Shown here piece after piece: positions 19,016-25,981 of a stretch of 60,922 nt of DNA. Under the pieces are notes generated by a model. It was not told where the DNA came from. It saw only the letters and a program-made list of their open reading frames with translations, and ran no database searches. Where the stretch lies: positions 1-60,922 of the forward strand of contig CAZTAO010000024.1 in NCBI GenBank assembly GCA_964611645.1. The letters run 5' to 3'. Both the position numbers and the translations under genes were made by a program. Every line of letters starts with the position of its first letter. Positions within the stretch are counted from its first letter, which is position 1. Origin of the DNA: CAZTAO01 sp964611645. GTDB lineage: Bacteria; Armatimonadota; UBA5829.

Positions 19016-20182
19016 ATGCTGGTAAGCGTGAAGAGCGTTGTTTCGATAGTTCGATGTGATGATTATGAGTTGGATGGTGTGCGTGCCGCCGTTCGCCAGG
19101 CGATCGACCTGAGTGGACTCGGCAGCGAGTTCACGCCAGGCCGGAAAGTCTTGCTCAAACCAAACCTCCTGTCCGCCCGGAGACCGGAAGATGCCGTGAC
19201 AACTCACCCAGACGTGGTTCGCGCGGTTGGCGAGTTGGCGCGTGAGGCCGGGTGCGTTGTGAGGGTGGGGGATAGCCCGCCATTTGCCGGGGAGAGCGCA
19301 AGTGGATACCGCAGACTGCTGCGCGAGTCGGGTATGCTGGAAGCTTGTGAGGCGATCCCTGCTGAGATCGCTAGGTTCGAAGAGAACGTGGTCGATGTTC
19401 CGAACCCCGACGGCAAGGTCCTTCGCACGGTCCCCATCGCCGAAGCCGTTCAATCCGCCGATCTTGTAGTCAACATCCCCAAGCTGAAAACCCACGGCCT
19501 CACAACCCTTTCCGGCGCGATCAAGAACGTATTCGGATGCGTCCCCGGCGCAAGAAAGGGCTTCTACCACGCCCAGGCAGGTGAAGACCCTGCGGCGTTC
19601 GCCCAGATGATGGTGGACATATTCGCCGTTGTTCGACCCAAAGTAAACGTGATGGACGCGGTGATCGCAATGGACGGAGACGGCCCCAACCGCGGAACTC
19701 CTAAGCAAGTTGGGCTGGTACTGGCTTCGTCTGATGCCGTAGCGTTGGATGCGGTGGCGCTTGCTGTGAGCGGCCGCGCCCCGATGTCAGTGGATACGGT
19801 CCGCCTCGCCCACGAGCAGGGGCTGGGCTGTGCGATTTTGAGCGAGATAGAGATTGTCGGATGCAGCCTGGACGATATCCGCGTGTCCGGCTTCAACTTC
19901 CCGGACTACCGCAACCCCTGGCGAATGGTCCCCAAACTCCTCCGCCAACCCATGCGCAGGCAGTTGTTCGCATTCCCGAGGGTGAACACCCACCACTGTG
20001 TTGGCTGCGGCAAGTGCTCCAAAATCTGCCCCGCCAAAGCCATACAGCCCGGCAAGCCCCCCACAATAGACCTCGCCAAGTGCATAATGTGCTACTGCTG
20101 CCAGGAAGTCTGCGACGAAGCGGCCATTGATCTCAAGGAGAAGTGGTTGGGGAGGATTGTAAGGAGGATGGTGGGGAGGTAG
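19016..20182 (+). CDS. DUF362 protein with C-terminal 2[4Fe-4S] ferredoxin domain
   Basis: The 388-residue protein combines a DUF362 domain (about 35-290) with a bacterial ferredoxin tail. DUF362 markers include GRKVLLKPNLLS, THPDVVRAVGELAREAG, VGDSPP, NIPKLKTH and GAIKNVFGCVPG. The tail has CVGCGKCSKICP and CIMCYCCQEVC, enough cysteines for two clusters. Such proteins are presumed iron-sulfur redox or maturation factors, but no reaction is established for most. ATG 19016 has no strong ribosome site; a GTG at 19028 is an alternative start. The gene is alone between a repeat unit and the tRNA-tuf promoter. Confidence 0.85.
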   Translation: MLVSVKSVVSIVRCDDYELDGVRAAVRQAIDLSGLGSEFTPGRKVLLKPNLLSARRPEDAVTTHPDVVRAVGELAREAGCVVRVGDSPPFAGESASGYRRLLRESGMLEACEAIPAEIARFEENVVDVPNPDGKVLRTVPIAEAVQSADLVVNIPKLKTHGLTTLSGAIKNVFGCVPGARKGFYHAQAGEDPAAFAQMMVDIFAVVRPKVNVMDAVIAMDGDGPNRGTPKQVGLVLASSDAVALDAVALAVSGRAPMSVDTVRLAHEQGLGCAILSEIEIVGCSLDDIRVSGFNFPDYRNPWRMVPKLLRQPMRRQLFAFPRVNTHHCVGCGKCSKICPAKAIQPGKPPTIDLAKCIMCYCCQEVCDEAAIDLKEKWLGRIVRRMVGR

Positions 20183-20227
20183 ATTCGGGCGCAGTATCTC
20201 TGTATGTGTGTGCTCAGTGAGCCGCTG

Positions 20228-20256
20228 TTGACACAAATCGCCTGCGAGGCTATAAT
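20228..20256 (+). promoter_or_regulatory. Consensus promoter of the tRNA-tuf operon
   Basis: TTGACA (20228-20233), exactly 17 bases, then TATAAT (20251-20256): a perfect sigma-70/A consensus. The first tRNA begins at 20329, after a leader of about 65 nt. Confidence 0.88.
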
Positions 20257-20328
20257 AATACAGACGTTTGGGGGTCGCGACTGCGTTTTGCGAAGGTCCG
20301 GATATGCCCCAAAGATCGCTTTGATCGG

Positions 20329-20404
20329 GCCGACGTAGCTCAGTTGGTAGAGCAGGGGTTTTGTAAACCTCAGGTCGCGGGTTCGAGTCCCACCGTCGGC
20401 TCCA
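20329..20404 (+). tRNA. tRNA-Thr (anticodon TGT)
   Basis: The acceptor is GCCGACG/CGTCGGC, the D stem GCTC/GAGC, the anticodon stem GGGGT/ACCTC with loop TTTGTAA, and the T loop TTCGAGT. T-CCA is encoded. One C-A mismatch lies in the T stem. It is first in the Thr-Tyr-Thr-tuf series. Confidence 0.95.
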
Positions 20405-20441
20405 CTTACAAGTAGTGGTGTAGTAGTTTAGGTTTCTTTTT

Positions 20442-20527
20442 GGGGAGATGCCCGAGTGGCCAATGGGAGCAGACTGTAAATCTGCCGGCGAACGCCTACG
20501 TTGGTTCAAATCCAACTCTCCCCACCA
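20442..20527 (+). tRNA. tRNA-Tyr (anticodon GTA)
   Basis: The acceptor is GGGGAGA/TCTCCCC. A long variable arm (class II) is present. The anticodon stem GCAGA/TCTGC has loop CTGTAAA, and the T stem GTTGG/CCAAC has loop TTCAAAT. A-CCA is encoded. Confidence 0.95.
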
Positions 20528-20616
20528 CCGATCATCAGTCCGGCGGCTGAGCTGGCCCTGGTAATTTGCGAAGCGAATTATCTGGCAAGTAAGCTTGGTT
20601 GGCCGGACTTTGATAT

Positions 20617-20691
20617 GCCCACGTAGCGCAGTGGTAGCGCACCTCTTTGGTAAAGAGGAGGTCATGGGTCCGACTCCCATCGTGGGCTCCA
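20617..20691 (+). tRNA. tRNA-Thr (anticodon GGT)
   Basis: The acceptor is GCCCACG/CGTGGGC, the anticodon stem CCTCT/AGAGG with loop TTGGTAA, and T-CCA is encoded. It lies 113 bp before tuf. A GCCCGG/CCGGGC hairpin stands in the spacer. Confidence 0.95.
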
Positions 20692-20804
20692 GTTGCTGTA
20701 CAAGGCCCGGCAATACCGGGCTGACTACCCAGTAGCCCATCGGCTTTTGGGGGATAATATGCAGAGTTTCTCTGCACAGCAGATGATTCCAGGAGGGCTC
20801 TATA

Positions 20805-22007
20805 ATGGCTAAGCAGAAATTCGAGAGGAACAAGCCGCACGTTAATATCGGCACTATCGGTCACGTTGACCATGGCAAGACCACGCTGACTGCGGCCATA
20901 ACGGCTGCTTTGGCGACCAAGGGTTTGGCGAAGTACACGCCTTACGATCAGATCGACTGTGCACCGGAAGAGCGAGAGCGCGGCGTTACGATCAACATCT
21001 ACCACGCTGAGTATGAGACGGAGACTCGTCACTATGCTCACGTGGACTGCCCTGGTCACGCTGACTACATCAAGAACATGATCACTGGCGCTGCCCAGAT
21101 GGACGGCGCGGTGTTGGTTGTGAGCGCGGCTGACGGCCCCATGCCCCAGACCCGAGAGCACATCCTCCTGGCCCGCCAGGTAAACGTGCCTTACATCGTG
21201 GTCTACCTGAACAAGGCGGACATGGTGGACGATCCCGAACTGCTCGAGCTGGTTGAGCTTGAGGTTCGTGAACTGCTCACCAAGTATAAGTATCCGGGCG
21301 ACGACGTGCCGGTGATCACCGGAAGCAGCCTGAAGGCGCTTGAGGCTCTGAGCCAGGGCAAGCCAGATGACGAGAGCGTGAAGTCGATCTGGGATCTGCT
21401 GCACGCCATCGACACCTACATCCCGACTCCTGACCGTGCGGTTGACCGCCCGTTCCTGATGCCGGTTGAGGATGTATTCACGATCACAGGTCGTGGCACC
21501 GTTGCGACGGGCCGCGCCGAGCGTGGCAAGTTGAAGCTGAGCACTGAAGTTGAGATTATCGGTATCAAGGACACCCGGAAGACGGTTGTGACCGGTATCG
21601 AGATGTTCCGGAAGATGATGGATGAGTGCCAGGCTGGAGACAATGTTGGTCTGTTGCTGCGAGGCGTTGACCGCAAGGACATCGAGCGCGGTCAGGTCAT
21701 CGCGCAGCCGGGCAGCATCAAGCCGCACACTAAGTTCAAGGCTGAGATCTACGTGTTGACCAAGGAAGAGGGCGGTCGTCACACACCGTTCTTCACCGGG
21801 TATCGACCGCAGTTCTACTTCCGAACGACGGACGTTACCGGCAAGCTCGATATGCCTGAGGGTGTCGAGATGATCATGCCTGGTGACAACGTGGCTATCA
21901 CCGCCGAGCTGATCCAGCCGATCGCGTTGGAGCAGGGCTTGAACTTTGCCATCCGAGAAGGTGGCCGAACGGTCGGCGCCGGAGTTGTTTCAGAAGTAAT
22001 CGATTAG
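20805..22007 (+). CDS. tuf: Elongation factor Tu
   Basis: The 400-residue GTPase delivers aminoacyl-tRNA to the ribosome. The G motifs are all present: GHVDHGKT (19-26), DCPGHADY, NKADM and GSSLKALE. Domains II and III are complete, ending REGGRTVGAGVVSEVID. The ATG has an AGGAGGG site. It is expressed with the three upstream tRNAs from the consensus promoter at 20228-20256. This order (Thr, Tyr, Thr tRNAs, then tuf, secE, nusG, rplKAJL) is the same as the tufB region of E. coli, except that tRNA-Gly is missing and rpmG plus tRNA-Trp are present. Confidence 0.98.
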   Translation: MAKQKFERNKPHVNIGTIGHVDHGKTTLTAAITAALATKGLAKYTPYDQIDCAPEERERGVTINIYHAEYETETRHYAHVDCPGHADYIKNMITGAAQMDGAVLVVSAADGPMPQTREHILLARQVNVPYIVVYLNKADMVDDPELLELVELEVRELLTKYKYPGDDVPVITGSSLKALEALSQGKPDDESVKSIWDLLHAIDTYIPTPDRAVDRPFLMPVEDVFTITGRGTVATGRAERGKLKLSTEVEIIGIKDTRKTVVTGIEMFRKMMDECQAGDNVGLLLRGVDRKDIERGQVIAQPGSIKPHTKFKAEIYVLTKEEGGRHTPFFTGYRPQFYFRTTDVTGKLDMPEGVEMIMPGDNVAITAELIQPIALEQGLNFAIREGGRTVGAGVVSEVID

Positions 22008-22078
22008 CCTATAGGTTATAGGTGCTGGGTGTTGGGTGATGTCTGCCCGGCACCCGCGCCAACACTTGGAGTTATGTA

Positions 22079-22252
22079 ATGGCGAAAAAGGGCGGCGGAG
22101 AGATCCGCGTTGTTGTCAATCTGGCTTGTGAAGAGTGCAAGCGGAAGAACTATAGCACTTTCAAGAACAAGCGCAACACACAGGCGCGCTTGGAACTGAA
22201 GAAGTTCTGCAAGTGGGACCGCAAGCACACAGTCCACCGGGAGACCAAGTAA
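22079..22252 (+). CDS. rpmG: 50S ribosomal protein L33
   Basis: A 57-residue protein, MAKKGGGEIRVVVNLACEE..., ends KHTVHRETK, the typical L33 close. The first zinc-ribbon pair is intact (CEEC). The second is reduced to CKWD, so only three of the four cysteines remain and zinc binding is probably lost or weakened. L33 sits near the E site of the large subunit. It lies 71 bp after tuf and 72 bp before tRNA-Trp, the usual rpmG-secE-nusG order. Confidence 0.93.
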   Translation: MAKKGGGEIRVVVNLACEECKRKNYSTFKNKRNTQARLELKKFCKWDRKHTVHRETK

Positions 22253-22263
22253 CTGGGTGTGGT

Positions 22264-22292
22264 TTGGCACGTGCCGGGCTTTGTGGTATAAT
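22264..22292 (+). promoter_or_regulatory. Promoter before tRNA-Trp and secE
   Basis: TTGGCA (22264-22269), 17 bases, TATAAT (22287-22292). The tRNA starts 33 bp later, so secE-nusG and possibly the L11 operon can be driven independently of tuf. Confidence 0.75.
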
Positions 22293-22324
22293 ATCTGGTT
22301 ACTAGATACCACCGGTTTCCACGC

Positions 22325-22400
<76 letters not shown>

Positions 22401-22427
22401 ATTCCATCTATGGGAGTTTGACCACTC

Positions 22428-22673
22428 ATGGCAAGTACGCCTGCAGCAAAACCAGTATCCAAGCCGAAGGGCGAGGGGATATGGAAGCGTCTGGGACGGT
22501 TCTTGAAAGAGAGCTACGTTGAGACGCGGTATAAGTCCTCGTGGCCCACGGCCAAAGAACTCCGGCAGTTCACAATTGTGGTTATTTTCGCGATTCTGGT
22601 CGTTTCATGCTGGATTGGCGGAATAGACTTCATCCTGAGCGAGGTTACGTCCAAGCTGGCCGGCAGTCAGTAA
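22428..22673 (+). CDS. secE: Preprotein translocase subunit SecE
   Basis: The 81-residue protein has the SecE plan. A cytosolic amphipathic segment (GRFLKESYVETRYKSSWPTA, with the conserved W-P) is followed by one transmembrane helix (about 49-70). It clamps SecY in the protein-conducting channel. A short Ala/Lys-rich N-terminus is present. It lies between tRNA-Trp and nusG in the standard order. No secY is visible in this window. Confidence 0.95.
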   Translation: MASTPAAKPVSKPKGEGIWKRLGRFLKESYVETRYKSSWPTAKELRQFTIVVIFAILVVSCWIGGIDFILSEVTSKLAGSQ

Positions 22674-22744
22674 CTCTGGGCATGAAATCAGCTTGCTTGG
22701 GTGAGCCCCTGTGGGGACCCGTGAGCAGATTGGTATAAGTATTT

Positions 22745-23272
22745 ATGGCTGAGAAACAGTGGTACGCCGTGCACACCTACTCGGGGCACGAGAACAAAGT
22801 GAAGACGAACATTGAGCGCAGAGCCGACTCGATGGGTCTCAAGGATCGTATATGGCGCATCCTTGTCCCCACCGAGATGGAGATGAGAACACGCGCCGGC
22901 AAGAGACAGGAAGTGCCGCGCAAAGTCTTCCCGGGATACGTGCTGATAGAGATGGTGCTAGACGACACCACGTGGCACTTGGTTAAGAGTACCACGGGTG
23001 TTACCGGTTTTGTTAGCTCGGGCAATCGGCCCGTCCCGCTTCAAAACTCAGAGATCGAGGCGATTCTCGAAGCTATCGAGTCGCCAGACAGAAAGCCGAA
23101 AGTGAAGTGGTCGAAGGACGAGATCATCCGCGTGACCAGCGGACCGTTCACCGACTTCACCGGCAAGGTAGAGGAAGTCCATGCGCCGAAAGAGAAGCTC
23201 AGGGTCCTGATCTCCATTTTTGGACGGGACACTCCTGTTGAGTTGAGCTTTTCCCAGGTGGAGAGAATCTAA
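22745..23272 (+). CDS. nusG: Transcription termination/antitermination factor NusG
   Basis: At 175 residues the length is standard. The NGN domain (1-110) starts KQWYAVHTYSGHENKVKTN and includes VFPGYVLIEM and VTGFVSS. The KOW domain (about 125-175) has RVTSGPFTDFTGKVEEV and the C-terminal TPVELSFSQVERI. NusG binds RNA polymerase at the clamp and links it to Rho or the ribosome. It directly precedes the L11 operon. Confidence 0.97.
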   Translation: MAEKQWYAVHTYSGHENKVKTNIERRADSMGLKDRIWRILVPTEMEMRTRAGKRQEVPRKVFPGYVLIEMVLDDTTWHLVKSTTGVTGFVSSGNRPVPLQNSEIEAILEAIESPDRKPKVKWSKDEIIRVTSGPFTDFTGKVEEVHAPKEKLRVLISIFGRDTPVELSFSQVERI

Positions 23273-23285
23273 GTCACTTGTGTGG

Positions 23286-23326
23286 ACTCCAGGGAGCGCA
23301 GGCCTTTGGGATGCACTCCCTGGAGT
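23286..23326 (+). promoter_or_regulatory. Strong hairpin in the nusG-rplK spacer
   Basis: ACTCCAGGGAG (23286-23296) pairs perfectly with CTCCCTGGAGT (23316-23326) around a 19-base loop. There is no T tract, so it is not a classical terminator. It ends 25 bases before the rplK start and may be an mRNA processing or L11-operon control site. Confidence 0.5.
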
Positions 23327-23351
23327 TATGATTTCGGGAGGAAGAACCTAA

Positions 23352-23777
23352 ATGGCAAAGAAAATCGCCGGCATCGTGAAGCTGCAGTTGAAAGCAGGCA
23401 AGGCTACGCCGGCTCCGCCGGTTGGTCCCGCGTTGAGTCAGTATGGGATCAACATGATGGAGTTCATCAAGTCCTACAACGAAAAGACTGCCGCGCAAGT
23501 TGGCAGCATTATCCCGGTCGAGATCACCATCTACGAAGACCGGTCGTTCACATATGTGACCAAGGTTCCGCCTGCGGCCGAGCTTCTAAAGACTGCGGCA
23601 GGGATAGACCGAGCCTCTGGACAGCCTAACCGCCAGAAGGTGGGTAAGGTTACCAGGGAGCAGCTCAGGCAGTTGGCCGAGCAGAAGATGCCCGACCTCA
23701 ACGCCAACAGCGTGGAAGCCGCAATGCGCACCCTCGAGGGCACAGCGCGCTCCGCTGGTATCGAGATAGTAGACTAG
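23352..23777 (+). CDS. rplK: 50S ribosomal protein L11
   Basis: At 141 residues the length is standard. The N-terminal domain has VKLQLKAGKATPAPPVGPAL and QYGINMMEFIKSYN. The rRNA-binding C-terminal domain has AGIDRASGQPNRQKVGKVTREQ and ends with the DLNANSVEAAMRTLEGTARS block. It forms the GTPase-associated centre and is the thiostrepton target region. The start follows a GGGAGGAAG site. Confidence 0.98.
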   Translation: MAKKIAGIVKLQLKAGKATPAPPVGPALSQYGINMMEFIKSYNEKTAAQVGSIIPVEITIYEDRSFTYVTKVPPAAELLKTAAGIDRASGQPNRQKVGKVTREQLRQLAEQKMPDLNANSVEAAMRTLEGTARSAGIEIVD

Positions 23778-23887
23778 ACCAGCGAACTACGCCGCGAAGT
23801 ACAAGGCGGCGAGTTATATCGCAGGCGGCAGGCGAAAGCCATTATTCCCAGAACGGAACCTGCGAACTCTTATAACGGAGGAGTAGT

Positions 23888-24592
23888 ATGCCGACAAGAG
23901 GTAAGAGATACGTGGAGGCTGCCAAGACCGTGGGTACGCCCGAACCGATGAGCCCGAAGGACGCGCTCGAGCTGATCAAGAAGACAGCCAGCGCAAAGTT
24001 CAACGAGACAATAGACGTCGCCATCAGGCTTGGAGTTGATCCCAGGCATGGCGACCAGATGGTCAGAGGCAATACTAACCTGCCCTACGGGACAGGCAAA
24101 GTGCGCAAGGTTGCTGTCATAACCCAGGGCGACGGGATCGCGCAAGCGGAAGAAGCCGGCGCTGACAGGGTTGGTGGAGAAGATCTGGTCAAGGACATCC
24201 AGGGCGGATGGTCAGATTTTGACGTTATCCTGGCAACCCCCGACGTTATGGCGTTGGTGGGAAGGCTCGGAGCCGTTCTGCGAGCCAAGATGCCCAGCAA
24301 GAAGGCTGGAACAGTGGCTCCGGACATCGCTCGCGTTGTCAAAGAGATCAAGTCCGCATCGAGAGTCGAGTACCGCGTGGAGAAGGCCGGTATCGTGCAT
24401 GCTCCGGTTGGGAAGACCTCGTTCGAGCTAGATCAGTTGGTTGAGAACTTCAATACCCTCATCGGCGCGCTGGTGAAAGCGAAACCGTCGTCCGCCAAGG
24501 GCAGGTATTTGCAGAGGATCACCATCAGTTCAACGATGGGGCCTGGTGTTGATGTTGACACCTACGAAGCCGGACGACAAGCAGTAAAGTAG
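23888..24592 (+). CDS. rplA: 50S ribosomal protein L1
   Basis: At 234 residues the length is standard. The start MPTRGKRYVEAAKTV and the DVAIRLGVDPRHGDQMVRG block are the family's N-terminal RNA-binding elements. The C-terminal SSTMGPGVDVD is also conserved. L1 forms the mobile stalk at the E site and commonly represses the rplK-rplA message. It follows a GGAGGAG site and is followed by the L10 leader. Confidence 0.98.
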   Translation: MPTRGKRYVEAAKTVGTPEPMSPKDALELIKKTASAKFNETIDVAIRLGVDPRHGDQMVRGNTNLPYGTGKVRKVAVITQGDGIAQAEEAGADRVGGEDLVKDIQGGWSDFDVILATPDVMALVGRLGAVLRAKMPSKKAGTVAPDIARVVKEIKSASRVEYRVEKAGIVHAPVGKTSFELDQLVENFNTLIGALVKAKPSSAKGRYLQRITISSTMGPGVDVDTYEAGRQAVK

Positions 24593-24619
24593 TTCTAGTC
24601 CGGTACAACTGAATATGTT

Positions 24620-24763
24620 CTGCCGCAGACAGCCGGTACCCAAATGGGTTTGATGCGCGAGCGCCGGCCGAGGTGACCAAGTTAGTTGAGCAGTTCCGTT
24701 AGCGGAATTGCGATGAGGATGCTAACGAACGGGACCGTCTGCGGGCGGTCCCGTTTTGTTTTG
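24620..24763 (+). promoter_or_regulatory. Probable L10 (rplJL) leader RNA with attenuator
   Basis: The rplA-rplJ spacer holds an irregular stem (GCCGG...GCCGGC, about 24629-24668) with an internal CCC/GGG stem and AAAT loop. A typical terminator hairpin follows at 24728-24755. In many bacteria the L10-L12 complex binds such a leader and lowers rplJL expression. The placement fits, but no alignment to the known RNA family was made. Confidence 0.6.
24728..24763 (+). terminator. Intrinsic terminator / attenuator between rplA and rplJ
   Basis: AACGGGACCG (24728-24737) pairs with CGGTCCCGTT (24746-24755), followed by TTGTTTTG. It lies 30 bases before the rplJ start and could let rplJL be tuned separately from rplKA. 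Confidence 0.8.
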
Positions 24764-24793
24764 TATAGCACGAAGGAAAGGAGGTGAGACAAA

Positions 24794-25330
24794 TTGCCAA
24801 TGTGGCAGAGAACGCCTAGACCCGACAAAGTCGAAGAGGTCGCCGAACTCGAAGAGATCCTTCAGAGCGGCCTGATAGTATTCACTGACTTCCAGGGACT
24901 GGATGTCAAGAGCCTGTCTAAGGTTCGCGGTAAGTTGAGGGAGATCGGCGGCGGATACAGAGTCGCTAAGAACACCCTGCTCAGACGCGCTGCATCAAGC
25001 GAGTCGGCCAAGCAGTTGACTGAGCCGCTTGTGGGATCGACCGCGGTTGCCTACAGTGTAGGAGATCCGGTTGCGGCTACCAAGGCGCTGATGGAGTTTA
25101 CCAAGGGCCAGAAGGGCATCAAGATCAAGTCCGGTATGGTTGACGGACATATCCTGAGCCCGGCTCAAGTTGAGGCCCTGTCCAAGGTTCCTCCGCGCGA
25201 CCAGCTTATAGCGATGGTGGTTGGCGGACTACAGAGTCCGATAACCAACCTGGTGGGCACGTTGAAGTCCCTGACCGGACAACTCGCGATGACTTGCCAG
25301 GCCATAGCCGACCAGAAGGCCGCCGCCTGA
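24794..25330 (+). CDS. rplJ: 50S ribosomal protein L10
   Basis: At 178 residues the length is standard for this stalk base protein. VEEVAELEEILQSGLIVFTD is followed by the rRNA-binding GLDVKSLSKVRGKLRE and RVAKNTLLRRA. The C-terminal helices that bind L7/L12 dimers end the protein. TTG 24794 is chosen as start because AAAGGAGGT lies nine bases before it. The in-frame ATG at 24800 is too far from that site. Confidence 0.95.
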   Translation: MPMWQRTPRPDKVEEVAELEEILQSGLIVFTDFQGLDVKSLSKVRGKLREIGGGYRVAKNTLLRRAASSESAKQLTEPLVGSTAVAYSVGDPVAATKALMEFTKGQKGIKIKSGMVDGHILSPAQVEALSKVPPRDQLIAMVVGGLQSPITNLVGTLKSLTGQLAMTCQAIADQKAAA

Positions 25331-25408
25331 AATGCGCAGTGTATCTGCGTTGAAGTAGACTAACAAGACAATTCTATAGCTAGTACAGCACATGAGAGGG
25401 AATCCGAA

Positions 25409-25783
25409 ATGGCAAACGTTCAAGAATTAGTTGAGATGGTCAAGAGCATGACCGTCCTCGAGCTCAATGATTTTGTAAAAGCTCTGCAGGAGGAGTTCGG
25501 CGTCAGCGCGATGTCAATGGCCGCTCCGGCTGCCGCTGCTGCAGCCGCTCCCGTTGAGGAAGTGGAAGAGAAGACAAGCTTCGACGTCGTTCTGGTTGCA
25601 GCCGGCGAGAAGAAGCTCAACGTGATCAAGGTGGTCCGCCAGTTGACCAGCCTTGGTCTCAAGGAAGCTAAGGAGTTGGTCGACACCGCTCCCAAGGCTA
25701 TCAAGGAAGGCGCCAGCAAGGACGAAGCCGAGAAGATGAAGGCCGAGCTCGAAGCCGAAGGCGCAACCATCGAACTCAAGTAG
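25409..25783 (+). CDS. rplL: 50S ribosomal protein L7/L12
   Basis: At 124 residues the protein has the dimerising N-terminus (VQELVEMVKSMTVLELNDFV) and an Ala/Pro hinge (APAAAAAAAPVEEVEEK). The globular C-terminal domain includes KLNVIKVVRQ and GLKEAKELVDTAPKAIKEG. It recruits translational GTPases. rpoB, which normally follows, is absent. The next gene is an acyl-CoA ligase with its own promoter. Confidence 0.98.
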   Translation: MANVQELVEMVKSMTVLELNDFVKALQEEFGVSAMSMAAPAAAAAAAPVEEVEEKTSFDVVLVAAGEKKLNVIKVVRQLTSLGLKEAKELVDTAPKAIKEGASKDEAEKMKAELEAEGATIELK

Positions 25784-25852
25784 TTGACACTAGACTGACA
25801 CCCGGCCCAGCCAGGTGTGGGTTCAAGATGTACGCAGTCTGCCTGGGCGTGC

Positions 25853-25881
25853 TTGACACGTCCAGGCTGCTGCTGTACACT
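25853..25881 (+). promoter_or_regulatory. Promoter of the acyl-CoA ligase operon
   Basis: TTGACA (25853-25858), 17 bases, TACACT (25876-25881). It lies between rplL and the ligase gene, about 95 bp before the start codon. Confidence 0.65.
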
Positions 25882-25981
25882 TCATTCAATCCTCATATTC
25901 CACGAGGACCAGTCTTATTCTGAAGACGCAGCCAGGCTGTGCAATTGCGCCCTCGACACCGGCGTATTACAGGTGATGAAA

